From Rathayibacter iranicus NCPPB 2253 = VKM Ac-1602 (lineage in GTDB: Bacteria > Actinomycetota > Actinomycetes > Actinomycetales > Microbacteriaceae): a stretch of DNA of 64,000 nucleotides. The stretch covers positions 434,001-498,000 of the forward strand of contig NZ_QGDV01000001.1 in NCBI RefSeq assembly GCF_003149025.1. The letters run 5' to 3'. Below the pieces are notes generated by a model. It did no database searches and was not told where the DNA came from. It saw only the letters and a program-made list of their open reading frames with translations. The position numbers and the translations under genes are program-made. This document shows, piece after piece, positions 52,268-61,955 of the stretch. How positions within the stretch are numbered: position 1 is the first letter of the stretch; the number at the start of each line of letters is the position of its first letter.

Positions 52268-53473
52268 TCAGGTGGGCAGCGTGACGGGTTCCGTGTCCGC
52301 AAGGGGGCTCGCGTCGCGGCCGCGAAGGTCCGGGTGGTACCTCCGGCCGAGCGCGGGAACGAGGAAGCCGACGAGCGCGAAGACGGCTGCGACGACGATC
52401 GCGGCGGTCGGTCCGGCGCGGTCGATTTGCGCGCCCGCGATGGCGGAGCCGAGCGCGGCGCCGATGAGCTGTCCGGTGCCGACCCAGCCGTACGCCTCCG
52501 CAGTCTCCGAGAAGCGCACGCTCGAGGCCGTCATCGCGAAGAGCGCGGCGAGAGCCGGAGCGATGCCGATGCCGGCCAGGAAGAGAGTGACGCAGAGCCA
52601 CCAGAAATCGGTCGAGACGACGGCGAGGCTCATCCCCACGGTCACCACCAGCATCCGCCGCGCCGTCGCCCACCGGCTGATGGGGACGTGGCCAAGAGTG
52701 AGGCCGCCGGCCAGCGAACCCACCGCTAAGACGGCTAACACGATGCCCGACTCGGTCCCGCCCTCGCCGAAGACCGCGACGACGCCCGCCTCCAGCGCGG
52801 AGCACGCGCCGACCAGGAGAAAGCCGACCACGGTCGCCAGCAGGACGGGCGGCTTGGTCAGCACGACGCCGAGGCGGCGCTTCGAACGAGGGATTCGCAC
52901 GCGGCCGACCTCGGGCGAGGCGATGAACCACACTCCGCCGCCGATCAGGAACGCTGCGGCGGTGAGGATGCCCGCGACTGTCGACACCTGGATCGACACG
53001 AAGGTCGTCAACACCGGGCCAAGCACCCAGATGATTTCCTGGGCGGAGGCATCGAGCGAGAAGAGCGGGGTCAGCTGCGAGCTGGTCACCATCTTCGGGT
53101 AGATAGTGCGGACCGCAGGCTGCACCGGAGGCATACTGAGGCCGGCGACGAAGCCGATCACCACGAACTGCCACACTTCGAGCGGAAGGAGCGCCATCGC
53201 GATGATCGCGCTCGCGCAGACGATGAGGGTGAGCGTGAGCACGCGGCGCATCCCGAGCCGACCCATCAGGCGGCTCGTCAGCGGACCGGCGATGGCCTGC
53301 CCGATCGACATCGAGCCCAGCACCAGGCCTGCCGCCGCGTAGGACTCGTGTACCCGCTCGACATGCAGCAGAAATGCCAGCGAGAGCATCCCAAAGGGAA
53401 AGCGCGCGGTGAGCTGCGCCGCAATGATTCGCCCCACCCCGGGGGTCTTCAACAGATCGGTATAGCTGCCCAC
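52268..53473 (-). CDS. MFS transporter (drug-efflux-like)
   Basis: 401 residues with about 12 membrane helices. GLVLGSMSIGQAIAGPLTSR and LMGRLGMRRVLTLTLIV carry the MFS loop 2-3 motif. GSLAGGLTLGHVPISRWATA is the equivalent loop of the second half. GWVGTGQLIGAALGSAIAGA is typical of the proton-driven efflux branch. The substrate is unknown. Alone between a hypothetical gene and hrpA. Confidence 0.85.
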   Translation of the reverse strand: MGSYTDLLKTPGVGRIIAAQLTARFPFGMLSLAFLLHVERVHESYAAAGLVLGSMSIGQAIAGPLTSRLMGRLGMRRVLTLTLIVCASAIIAMALLPLEVWQFVVIGFVAGLSMPPVQPAVRTIYPKMVTSSQLTPLFSLDASAQEIIWVLGPVLTTFVSIQVSTVAGILTAAAFLIGGGVWFIASPEVGRVRIPRSKRRLGVVLTKPPVLLATVVGFLLVGACSALEAGVVAVFGEGGTESGIVLAVLAVGSLAGGLTLGHVPISRWATARRMLVVTVGMSLAVVSTDFWWLCVTLFLAGIGIAPALAALFAMTASSVRFSETAEAYGWVGTGQLIGAALGSAIAGAQIDRAGPTAAIVVAAVFALVGFLVPALGRRYHPDLRGRDASPLADTEPVTLPT

Positions 53474-53565
53474 CGGACGACCCTAGCGCCCAGCGGGGGA
53501 ACCTCGGACCGTCGAGGGAACCCCCTGTCGGAGGCTCCCTCGAAGGTCCCCGGCCCAAGGGGGCG

Positions 53566-56500
53566 TCAGCCCGTGAGCACCTTGCGGATGCGGGGGAGGG
53601 AAACGCTCTCAGCGGTACCGAGGGCCTGGGCGAAGAAGCTCACCCGCAGCTCCTCGATCATCCAGCGGGCGCGAGCCAGGTGCTCCGGAGCGTGCGCGGG
53701 CAGCGGCAGCTCGCCTCCGGCCGAGCGATAGAGATCCTGGGCGGCCTGCACCTCGTTCAGCCAGACCCGGTCGCGGCCCACGTTCTCGGCAATCTTGCCA
53801 AAGCGCTCCGTCATTGCCGCAAGATAGCGCGGCAGGTGCCGCAGCCGCTCCACTCCCGTGGCCGAGACGAAACCCGGGTAAAGGAGGCCCGAGAGTTGCT
53901 CCCGCGCGTCGGTCAGCGCCGGCAGCAGCGCCATGCTCGTCGAGGTTTTGAGCGCCTTCTCGACTCCGCGGGCCGTGGTCAGGATCGTCGTGACCGTCTT
54001 CACCGTCTCGAACATCGTGTCCATCACGCTCGCCGAGACGCGGTCGCGCACGGCGTCGAACTCGGCGCGGAGGAACAGCATCCCGTCGGGTTTCATCCGC
54101 CAGAGCACCGCGTCGACGCAGGCAAGCAGGCAGTCCGTGAACAGTGCGGTCGTGTTCTGGTACGGGCTCTGCGCAAGCACGAGCTTCTCGTTCGAAGTGA
54201 GGTGCTGCTGCACGTAGGCCACCGGGCTCGGGGTTGCCAGGAGGAGTAGACGCCGCACGCCCTGCGGGTGCTCGCGGGCCTGGTCTTCGGGTGTGGCAAG
54301 CAGACGGATCGACACTGAGTCGCCGTCGTCGATCAGCGCGGGGTAGGCGCGGATCGTGTTACCGCCCTGCCGCGTGTCGGTGACGCGGGGGAGCTCGGGC
54401 ATGTCCCAGGTCTTCATACCTCGGCGTTCGAGCGCGTCCGGAACGCGAGCCTCGACCACCCGCGCGACCTCGTCGCGGACCCGACCTCGCAACCTCTCGG
54501 CCAGCGGAGCGAGTTCTTTGCCGGCCGCGATCGTGCGCCCACGCTCGTCGGCGACGGCGAAGGTGACGCGTAAGTGCGAGGGGATCCGCTCGAGGTCGAA
54601 GTCCTCGGGCTGCAGGACCACCCCCGCTTCGCGGCGGATCGCTCCGGCCAAGGTCGCGGCAAACGATTCGGTCGGCGGGTTCGGCACGTCCTGTGGCAGG
54701 GACGCAGTGAGCTTCCGTGCCCAGTCATTCGCGGGCACCACGTTCCGGCGCAGATGCTTGGGCAGCGCCTTGATCATCGCGGTCACCAGCTCGGCGCGCA
54801 GACCCGGCACCAGCCAGTCGAAGCCGAGAGGAGTGACGCGGGGCAGCAGCGCGAGCGGCACATGCACCGTCACTCCGTCCTCCTCCGTGCCCGGCTCGAA
54901 CCGGTACGAGAGGCGCAAGCGTTGGTCGGCCTGGCGCCACTGCGTGGGGAAGGCGGTCTCGTCAATCTGCTCCGCGTCTTCGGGGAGGAGCGTCTCCTGC
55001 GTCATCGTCAGCAGGTCCGGCTCGTCGTGCTGGGCCGTGCGCCACCAGGAGTCGAAGGAGCGCACCGAGGTGATGTCGCGGGGGAGGCGTCGGTCGTAGA
55101 AGTCGAAGACCGCCTCGTCGTCGACGAGCAGATCACGGCGACGCGTCCGCTCCTCCAGCCGCTCGAGCTCGGCCCGCAGAGCGCGATTCTTGCGGTCGAA
55201 CGCGTGCCGCGACTCCCACTCGCCCTCGACGAGCGCGTGCCGGATGAACAGCTCGCGCGCGGAGGAGGCGTCGATCCGCGAGAACTGGACGCGGCGACGC
55301 GCGATGATCGGAACTCCGTAGAGCGTGACCTTTTCATAGGCGACGGCCGCGCCCTGCGACTTTTCCCAGTGTGGCTCGCTGAACTGCCGCTTGACCAGGT
55401 CGCCCGCGATCGCCTCAGCCCAGGCCGGGTCGATCGCCGCGTTCGAGCGGGCGAAGAGGCGGCTCGTCTCGACCAACTCCGCACTCATCACCGCATCGGG
55501 CAGCTTCTTGGCGAGTGCGCTGCCCGGGAAGATCGAGAATTTGGCGTTGCGGGCGCCGATGTACTGCACGTTCTGGCGCTCGCGGTTCTTCGCCGCGCGC
55601 TGAGCCTGCTGCGAGGTGGTGTCTTTGATGCCGAGGTGCGAGAGCAGGCCGGCCAGGAGACTCCGGTGGATGCCGTCGGGGTCGATCTTTGGCTCGCCGA
55701 GTTCGAGCTTCAGCGGCCGGGCCAGCTGGCGGAGCTGGCCGAAGACGTCCTGCCACTCCCGCACGCGCAGGTAGTTGAGGAACTCGCCCTTGCAGAGCCG
55801 GCGGAACGCGCTGGAGGAGAGTTCCTCCTGCTTCTCCTCCAGGTAATTCCACAGGTTGAGCAGGGTGAGAAAGTCGCTGGTCGGATCGACGAAGCGCGCA
55901 TGCTGCTGGTCGGCCTGCGCGCGTCGCTCGAGCGGGCGCTCGCGGACGTCCTGGATCGTGAGTCCCGCGACGATCGCCATCACCTCGCGGCTCACCCCGT
56001 GCCGACGCGACTCGATCACCATCCGCCCGAACCGCGGATCAATGGGCAGCCGCGCGAGATCCCGCCCGATCCGGGTGAGCTGCGGCGCCGTCTCCTTTTG
56101 CGAGATGCCAGTCGTGCTCGCGTGCTGCGGCGTGTTGCGGACCGAAGAGGCACCTCGCAGGGGGGAGGCGGGGGTCTGGAGGGCGCCGAGTTCGGTGAGG
56201 AGGTCGAGGCCGTCCTTGATGCCGCGGGAGTCGGGAGGCGTGAGGAAGGGGAAGGACGCGATGTCGCCGAGGCCGAGCGAGATCATCTGCAGGATGACCG
56301 CGGCCAGGCCCGTGCGGAGAATTTCGGGGTCGGTGTACTCAGGCCGGCGGAGGTAGTCCTCCTCGGAGTAGAGGCGGATCGCGATGCCCGCGCTGGTGCG
56401 GCCCGAGCGGCCGGAGCGCTGATGCGCCGAGGCTTGCGAAACGGCCTCGATCGGGAGGCGCTGCACCTTCGAGCGCGCGCTGTAGCGCGAGATGCGGGCG

Positions 56501-57465
56501 GTGCCGCCGTCGATCACATAGCGGATTCCGGGAACGGTGAGGCTCGTCTCCGCGACATTGGTCGCCAGCACGACACGGCGCCGGATGCCGGGAGTGCGCG
56601 AGCGCTCGAAGACGCGGTGCTGGTCGGCGGCGGAGAGGCGCCCGTAGAGAGGGAGCACCTCGGTGCCGGGCAGGTTCCGCCCGCGAATGGCGTCCTCGGC
56701 ATCACGGATCTCGTTCTCGCCCGAAAGGAAGACGAGGACGTCCCCCGGATCCTCGCGTGCCAGCTCGGCCAGAGCGTCGATGATGCCGGTCATCAGATCG
56801 CGGCTGCCGCTGGTCGCATCCGGGACGTCGGTGTCGTCGTCCTCCTCCGGCTCCTCGGCGACCAGCGGGCGATAGCGGATCTCGACCGGGTAGGTGCGGC
56901 CGGAGACTTCGATGATCGGCGCCGGGGCCCCGGAGGCGTCCGAGAAGTGCGCGGCGAAGCTCTGCGGATCGATCGTCGCCGACGTGATGATCACCTTGAG
57001 GTCGGGACGCTGCGGCAGGAGGCGGTGCAGGTAGCCGAGCAGGAAGTCGATGTTGAGGCTGCGCTCGTGCGCCTCGTCGATGATGATCGTGTCGTACCGG
57101 CTGAGCATCCGGTCATGGTTCATCTCGTTGAGCAAGATGCCGTCGGTCATCAGCTTGATCCGCGTCGAGGCGGATGCCTTATCGGTGAACCGGACCTGGT
57201 ATCCGACGATCCCGCCGACCTCATCGTCGAGTTCCTCCGCGATGCGCTCGGCGATCGTGCGGGCCGCGATGCGCCGGGGCTGCGTGTGCGCGATGCTCTC
57301 GCGCCCCAGCTCCAGGCAAATTTTTGGCAGCTGCGTCGTCTTCCCCGACCCTGTCGCCCCCGCGACGATGACCACCTGGTTGTCGCGGATCGCCGCCGCA
57401 ATGTCTTCACGCCGCGCCGACACGGGCAGTTCGGCCGGATACCGAACCCTGAACACATCCACCAT
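53566..57465 (-). CDS. hrpA: ATP-dependent RNA helicase HrpA
   Basis: DEAH-box helicase of 1299 residues, the usual HrpA size. Motifs are VVIVAGATGSGKTTQLPK (I), HTQPRRIAARTIAERIA (Ia), IIDEAHERSLN (II, DEAH), VIITSATIDPQSF (III), VVLATNVAETSLTVPGIRYV (V) and QRSGRSGRTSAGIAIRL (VI). The HA2/OB region and a long C-terminal DUF3418 domain follow. It rescues stalled translation in E. coli; the same role here is inferred. The ATG at 57465 begins MVDVFRVRYPAELPVSARRE. Confidence 0.94.
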   Translation of the reverse strand: MVDVFRVRYPAELPVSARREDIAAAIRDNQVVIVAGATGSGKTTQLPKICLELGRESIAHTQPRRIAARTIAERIAEELDDEVGGIVGYQVRFTDKASASTRIKLMTDGILLNEMNHDRMLSRYDTIIIDEAHERSLNIDFLLGYLHRLLPQRPDLKVIITSATIDPQSFAAHFSDASGAPAPIIEVSGRTYPVEIRYRPLVAEEPEEDDDTDVPDATSGSRDLMTGIIDALAELAREDPGDVLVFLSGENEIRDAEDAIRGRNLPGTEVLPLYGRLSAADQHRVFERSRTPGIRRRVVLATNVAETSLTVPGIRYVIDGGTARISRYSARSKVQRLPIEAVSQASAHQRSGRSGRTSAGIAIRLYSEEDYLRRPEYTDPEILRTGLAAVILQMISLGLGDIASFPFLTPPDSRGIKDGLDLLTELGALQTPASPLRGASSVRNTPQHASTTGISQKETAPQLTRIGRDLARLPIDPRFGRMVIESRRHGVSREVMAIVAGLTIQDVRERPLERRAQADQQHARFVDPTSDFLTLLNLWNYLEEKQEELSSSAFRRLCKGEFLNYLRVREWQDVFGQLRQLARPLKLELGEPKIDPDGIHRSLLAGLLSHLGIKDTTSQQAQRAAKNRERQNVQYIGARNAKFSIFPGSALAKKLPDAVMSAELVETSRLFARSNAAIDPAWAEAIAGDLVKRQFSEPHWEKSQGAAVAYEKVTLYGVPIIARRRVQFSRIDASSARELFIRHALVEGEWESRHAFDRKNRALRAELERLEERTRRRDLLVDDEAVFDFYDRRLPRDITSVRSFDSWWRTAQHDEPDLLTMTQETLLPEDAEQIDETAFPTQWRQADQRLRLSYRFEPGTEEDGVTVHVPLALLPRVTPLGFDWLVPGLRAELVTAMIKALPKHLRRNVVPANDWARKLTASLPQDVPNPPTESFAATLAGAIRREAGVVLQPEDFDLERIPSHLRVTFAVADERGRTIAAGKELAPLAERLRGRVRDEVARVVEARVPDALERRGMKTWDMPELPRVTDTRQGGNTIRAYPALIDDGDSVSIRLLATPEDQAREHPQGVRRLLLLATPSPVAYVQQHLTSNEKLVLAQSPYQNTTALFTDCLLACVDAVLWRMKPDGMLFLRAEFDAVRDRVSASVMDTMFETVKTVTTILTTARGVEKALKTSTSMALLPALTDAREQLSGLLYPGFVSATGVERLRHLPRYLAAMTERFGKIAENVGRDRVWLNEVQAAQDLYRSAGGELPLPAHAPEHLARARWMIEELRVSFFAQALGTAESVSLPRIRKVLTG

Positions 57466-57502
57466 CAGCCCCCCACCCTACGCCCGCATGCGACAATGCC
57501 CT

Positions 57503-57587
57503 ATCTCGCGAAATGTCGCGAGATCCCCTGTCCCGGACGAGATCGGGCGCCCCGGCGCCGTATGTCGACCGCGACGCCCGATCTCGT
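57503..57587. repeat. Two inverted repeats between hrpA and a small membrane gene
   Basis: ATCTCGCGA (57503-57511) pairs with TCGCGAGAT (57516-57524) around AATG. ACGAGATCGGGCG (57537-57549) pairs with CGCCCGATCTCGT (57575-57587) around 25 bases. Both are perfect. They occupy the divergent promoter gap and could be operators or hairpins. Confidence 0.6.
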
Positions 57588-57599
57588 GGGAGCACCTCG

Positions 57600-57842
57600 A
57601 TGAATGCACAGTCCCTGCTGGTCGTGCTGAACATCGTGCTGCTGCTATTCGCGATTCAGGGCGTGCTCGCGAATCCGCGGCTGTCGAAGGTCGCGAAAGT
57701 GGCGTGGGTGGCGTTCATCGTGATCGCCCCGTTCTTCGGCAGCATCGCCTACCTCGTACTGGGGCGGCGAGGGCGCGGAGGCGGCGCGGGCACCGTCGTT
57801 CGCGGCACGGAGCGGCCAAGCGGCTGGTTCTTCGAGCGCTGA
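57600..57842 (+). CDS. Small membrane protein with PLD-nuclease N-terminal-like (PLDc_N) helices
   Basis: 80 residues from the ATG at 57600, which follows GGGAG. Two hydrophobic helices (LLVVLNIVLLLFAIQGVL and VAWVAFIVIAPFFGSIAYLV) contain the PLDc_N pattern ending FGSIAYLVLGRRGRG. The C-terminus is short, charged and aromatic (GWFFER). Such proteins occur widely in Gram-positives as short membrane peptides of unknown function. Confidence 0.75.
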   Translation: MNAQSLLVVLNIVLLLFAIQGVLANPRLSKVAKVAWVAFIVIAPFFGSIAYLVLGRRGRGGGAGTVVRGTERPSGWFFER

Positions 57843-57893
57843 GCGTCCGGCAACCCCCTGATGCGCAGTCAGCCCGCGCCTAGCCTGGGGCGC

Positions 57894-59747
57894 ATGGCCG
57901 AACGACTGCGCTCCAGTGTCAGCCCCTACCTCCGCTCGCACGCGGATAATCCGGTCGACTGGTTTCCGTGGGGCGAGGAGGCGTTCGCCGAAGCCAAGCG
58001 CCGCGATGTCCCCCTGCTGATCTCCATCGGTTACGCCACGTGCCACTGGTGCCACGTCATGGCGCGGGAATCGTTCTCGGATCCGATGCTCGCGGCGCAG
58101 CTCAACGAGGGCTTCGTCGCCGTGAAGGTCGACCGGGAGGAGCATCCCGATGTCGACACCGCCTATCTGAGGGCCGCGAGCGCCTTCACCCGTCAGCTCG
58201 GCTGGCCGCTGACCGCGTTCGCCACTCCCGCCGGCGAGACCTTCTTTGCCGGCACCTACTTCCCGCCCCGCGCCGTCGGTGGCGTGCCCGCGTTCGCCGA
58301 CGTGCTCACCGCAGTCTCCGAAGCGTGGCGGCTACGCCGCGACGAGGTGCAGGCAACGGCAGGCTCCCTCGCGGCGGCGCTGCGCGAGGCGACCGCCTCC
58401 TTGCCCGCCGCCTCGACACTTCCGGACGACGCCGCGCTCGAGAGCGCAGTCGCCGCTCTGGCCGCCGAGGAGGACCGCGTGTACGGCGGGTTCGGCGGCG
58501 CGCCGAAGTTCCCGGTCGCGCCGGTGCTCGGGTTCCTTGCTACCCGGGCTAGCGGAGCCGCGCTCGCCGAGCGGACTCTCCTTGCCCTCGCCGCGTCCCC
58601 GCTGCGCGATCATGACGGCGGTTTCTTCCGCTACGCGACGCAGGCCGACTGGAGCGAACCGCACTACGAGCGGATGCTGTACGACAACGCGCAATTGCTC
58701 GACGTCGCCGCTCTGCTGCTCGGTCGCGCGGGCACTCGCAGCGACGAAGTCGCGGGTATCGCGGAGGGGATCGCCTCCTTCCTCGTGACCACACTGCAGC
58801 GGCCGAGTGGTGGCTTCGCGAGCGCCCAGGACTCGGAGAGCATCATCGACGGGCAGCGCTCGGAGGGCGGCTACTACCTCGCGGCCGACCGCTCCCGCCT
58901 TGTGCCGCCATCGCTCGATGAGAAGGTCGTCACGGGGTGGAACGGGCTCGCCATCCGGGCACTTGCCCGCGCAGGCAGGGCGCTCGGGCGCGCGGAGTGG
59001 ATCGAGGCGGCCCGGCGTGCGGCGGACTTCCTGCTCAGGCGGCACGTCGTCGATGGACGAGTGAGCGTTCGCGCCTCCCTCGGCGACGCGGTGTCGGCGG
59101 CGCGACCGGTGCTGGAGGACCTCGGGATGCTCGCCGGCGGCCTCCTCCAGCTCGCGCTCGCCGAGGGCCGGCCGCGCTACGCCGTTGTGGCACGGTCGCT
59201 CCTTGATGGTGCCGTTGATGCTGCGTCCGGGCCGCTGCCGTTCGCCCTCCCGGGCGGAGGCGACCCGGCGCTGACAGCTCGCGGCCTGCTGCTCGCAGCT
59301 GATCCTTCTGAGGGCGCGTACCCCTCCGGCCTCGCGGCGACGGCCGAGGCGGCGCACGAGCTGTACCTCTTAACGGGCCAGCGGCGTTACCGCGTGGCGG
59401 CGGAGGCGGTCGTCACCGTGGTCGCACCGGGCTCGCTCGCGCAGCCGATGGGGTTCGGCGCCGTGCTCGCGCTCGCGTCGCGCCTCGCCCGTCCGGTCCG
59501 CCAGCTTGTGCTCGTCGCTCCTTGCGCCGCCGGGCTCGCCGATCTGCTTCGTGGGGCGCAGGAGACGGAACTCGGTGTACTGGCGGGGGTTTCGGATGAG
59601 GGCGCTCGGGAGTGGGCAGAGGCGGGCTTTGAACTCTTCGAGGGACGAGTCTCGCGGGACGCCCTGCCGACCGCGTACTCCTGCGAGTCCTTCGTCTGCG
59701 CTCTGCCCAGCACGCGGCTTCCGGAGGAGATCGTCACGCGGCCGTGA
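57894..59747 (+). CDS. Thioredoxin-domain / DUF255 (YyaL, SPATA20-like) protein
   Basis: 617 residues starting [20 protein letters not shown]. The N-terminal thioredoxin-like domain has the CHWCHVM motif in [18 protein letters not shown]. Further blocks are [93 protein letters not shown] and [14 protein letters not shown], all family hallmarks (alpha/alpha toroid second half). The biochemical role is not established. The stop overlaps the sulfurtransferase 3' end. Confidence 0.9.
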   Translation: MAERLRSSVSPYLRSHADNPVDWFPWGEEAFAEAKRRDVPLLISIGYATCHWCHVMARESFSDPMLAAQLNEGFVAVKVDREEHPDVDTAYLRAASAFTRQLGWPLTAFATPAGETFFAGTYFPPRAVGGVPAFADVLTAVSEAWRLRRDEVQATAGSLAAALREATASLPAASTLPDDAALESAVAALAAEEDRVYGGFGGAPKFPVAPVLGFLATRASGAALAERTLLALAASPLRDHDGGFFRYATQADWSEPHYERMLYDNAQLLDVAALLLGRAGTRSDEVAGIAEGIASFLVTTLQRPSGGFASAQDSESIIDGQRSEGGYYLAADRSRLVPPSLDEKVVTGWNGLAIRALARAGRALGRAEWIEAARRAADFLLRRHVVDGRVSVRASLGDAVSAARPVLEDLGMLAGGLLQLALAEGRPRYAVVARSLLDGAVDAASGPLPFALPGGGDPALTARGLLLAADPSEGAYPSGLAATAEAAHELYLLTGQRRYRVAAEAVVTVVAPGSLAQPMGFGAVLALASRLARPVRQLVLVAPCAAGLADLLRGAQETELGVLAGVSDEGAREWAEAGFELFEGRVSRDALPTAYSCESFVCALPSTRLPEEIVTRP

Positions 59748-60651
59748 CTACGAGCGGCGCGTCGGGGTCGGCCGCCCACTCATTGAGCGAGCCGTCATAG
59801 ACGACCGCCGTCTCGACGCCCAGGACCGCGAGCGCGAGCGCGTCCGCGGTGGCCGCGATACCGCCTCCGCAGTAGAGGACGATGCGCTCGGACTCCAGGC
59901 TCGCGCCGAACAGCGCGCGCAGTCGCTCGGGCGGCAGCAGAGTGTTGGCTGTGCGGTCGACTAAACGGCCGGCCGGAACGCTGCGCGAGCCGGGGAGGTG
60001 CCCGCGACGAAGCCTCCGCCCCTCCTCGCCGGTGAATTCTTTTGGCGGGACGGCGCAGACGAGGGCGCCGGCCGCCTCGCCGCGGAGCACGCTCTCGACG
60101 CCGGCCTTGTCGATCCAGAGTGGCCGCTCCACGCGGACCGTGATCCCCTTGCTCGGGGCGGGCTCGACGTGTCCGGTCTCGATCGGTCGCTTCTCGCGCC
60201 GCCACGCCGACAGGCCGCCGTCCAGCACGGCGACCGCGTCGTGCCCCGCGGAGCGCAGCAGCCACCACAGGCGCGAGGCCCACTGACCCACCGCCGAGTC
60301 GTAGACCACGACCACAGAGTCATCATCGATGCCGAGGGCGGCGGTCGCGGCAGCGAAGCGCCCGGGGTCGAGGCGGGAGAAGGGGAACGGCGCCTCGGGG
60401 TCGGAGAGCTGCTGGAGGAGATCACCGAAGACCGCACCGGGCACGTGGCCTTCGACGAGGTGTTGCTCGTCGCCGCTGAGATAGCCGGGAAGGCCATCGT
60501 GGCCGGGCACGAGGAGAACGCTGGCGTCGACGACGACGAGGTTGTCGCGGCCGAGGTGATCGGCTAGCCACTGCGTCGAGACGATCGGCCGGGCGAGGTA
60601 AGGGGTCGAAGTGTTGCTCACCTGCTCCACGCTAGGCGCCACCGCCGACAT
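59734..60651 (-). CDS. Thiosulfate / 3-mercaptopyruvate sulfurtransferase (two rhodanese domains)
   Basis: 305 residues in two rhodanese modules. The N-terminal inactive one has [12 protein letters not shown] and [12 protein letters not shown]. The C-terminal one has [17 protein letters not shown] and the active-site loop [20 protein letters not shown], with the persulfide Cys. The loop CGGGIAA is between the thiosulfate and mercaptopyruvate types, so the donor is uncertain. It faces the DUF255 gene tail to tail with a 14-base overlap. Confidence 0.88.
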   Translation of the reverse strand: MSAVAPSVEQVSNTSTPYLARPIVSTQWLADHLGRDNLVVVDASVLLVPGHDGLPGYLSGDEQHLVEGHVPGAVFGDLLQQLSDPEAPFPFSRLDPGRFAAATAALGIDDDSVVVVYDSAVGQWASRLWWLLRSAGHDAVAVLDGGLSAWRREKRPIETGHVEPAPSKGITVRVERPLWIDKAGVESVLRGEAAGALVCAVPPKEFTGEEGRRLRRGHLPGSRSVPAGRLVDRTANTLLPPERLRALFGASLESERIVLYCGGGIAATADALALAVLGVETAVVYDGSLNEWAADPDAPLVVTAA

Positions 60652-60892
60652 CCGCCCGCATACCCGTCACGGGGCTTCATGCGGGCCGCCCGCGGTCGGC
60701 TGCGCGGCCGTATGCCGCGACGTGCGCGTTCCGCTCTCACCGTGGCGTCGAAGGGGACACGGTGGAGTGTCTGCGAGCGGATGCCGTGGGCCGGGCGACT
60801 TGCCGCGAGCAGAGGCTCCTCCACAGGGACCGGTTTTCCCCAGATCCGTCCGGGCCCGTCCGGAGGACGAGCCGATCACCCAGGATCGACGC

Positions 60893-61849
60893 ATGACGCA
60901 ACTCCCCCTCTTCTTCGTCCGCGACTTGCGCCGACGCGGCACCCCCTCCGCTCTCGCACGCGATCTCGAAACGCTGTGGCGCGGGGTGCGCACGCCGGCG
61001 GCTGCGTGGCGGGCGGCGGATGAGGCGACACGTCAGCACGCCCGCGTCCGTGCGGCGGTCGGACTGCGCCGCGAGGGCGTCCTTGTCGGGGAGTCCGCCG
61101 CTCTCCTGCACGGTATTCCTCTGATTGATGGGCTCGATCCTCGCGTTCACGTTCTGGCGAGGGCCGGTGTCGGGAGCCGGACGCGCGGCTCGATACGGGA
61201 GCGGAGCTTCGCGGTGCCGCCAGACGTGGTGGAGATCGGAGGGATCCCCGTCTCGTCCATCGCCGATACGGTCGTCGACCTCGCCCGTCACTCGACGCTG
61301 CGCCGAGCCGTCGTCGCCGTCGATCACGTTCTGCACGCCGAGGCGGTCGCCGGTCGCGATCCGGAGCGGCTGCGCGAAACCCTGCGCGTGCGTGTGGATC
61401 GATTAGGCAGCGGACGCGGGGTGCGGATGGCCGCCGAGGCCGTCTCGTTCGCGGATGCGCGTGCGGGCTCGCCGCTTGAGTCGGTCAGCAGAGTCGAGAT
61501 CGCCGTCGCGGGCTTCCCCGCGCCGCGCCTCCGGCACGTCTGGCACCTGCCCGATGGCGCCACAGTGGTGACCGTTTTCGACTGGCCGGCGTGTGGCCTC
61601 GTCGGTGACATCGACGGGCGCGAGATGTACGGGGTCTTAGCGGCCGAGCAGGCCGACGGCTTCGTCGGCGCCGCATTCCGCGAGAAGCGGCGCGAGAACG
61701 CGCTGCGGCTCCTCGGTCTCCGTGTGATCCGCTGGGAGTGGCGAGAGGCGATCGCGGCCGATCCGTTGATCGCCCTGCTCCGAACGGCCGGCCTTCTGCA
61801 GCGCCAGCGGACGCGTCACGTGGTTCGCGCTACACGGCACTCAAAATGA
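60893..61849 (+). CDS. AbiEi-like antitoxin-fold / DUF559-like conserved protein
   Basis: 318 residues from the ATG at 60893 (MTQLPLFFVRDLRRRGTPSA). The N-terminal part (DLRRRGTPSALARDLETLWR, AAVGLRREGVLVGESAALLH) has the winged-helix plus AbiEi pattern, including SSIADTVVDLARHSTLRRAV. The C-terminus (DIDGREMYG to RENALRLLGLRVIRWEWRE) looks like a Vsr/DUF559 nuclease-like fold with weak catalytic residues. These proteins are common in actinobacteria, usually without a toxin partner, and none is adjacent here. Role unknown. Confidence 0.65.
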   Translation: MTQLPLFFVRDLRRRGTPSALARDLETLWRGVRTPAAAWRAADEATRQHARVRAAVGLRREGVLVGESAALLHGIPLIDGLDPRVHVLARAGVGSRTRGSIRERSFAVPPDVVEIGGIPVSSIADTVVDLARHSTLRRAVVAVDHVLHAEAVAGRDPERLRETLRVRVDRLGSGRGVRMAAEAVSFADARAGSPLESVSRVEIAVAGFPAPRLRHVWHLPDGATVVTVFDWPACGLVGDIDGREMYGVLAAEQADGFVGAAFREKRRENALRLLGLRVIRWEWREAIAADPLIALLRTAGLLQRQRTRHVVRATRHSK

Positions 61850-61955
61850 AGCAGTCCCGGGCCGAGCCCCGCCGGTTTCTGCCGTGTCGGCAGCTGCGAG
61901 ACCCCAGGTTGTCATCGGCCTACCCGGAGTCGGCACCTCGGTGTACGGAGCGGCT

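Noticed and set aside
54574-57603. Thousand-codon plus-strand frame opposite hrpA
   Set aside because: It is antisense to HrpA, whose helicase motifs are complete. The plus frame contains no recognisable domain.
60893-61849. Type IV toxin-antitoxin system
   Set aside because: Only the AbiEi-like protein is present; no AbiEii-type nucleotidyltransferase toxin is adjacent.
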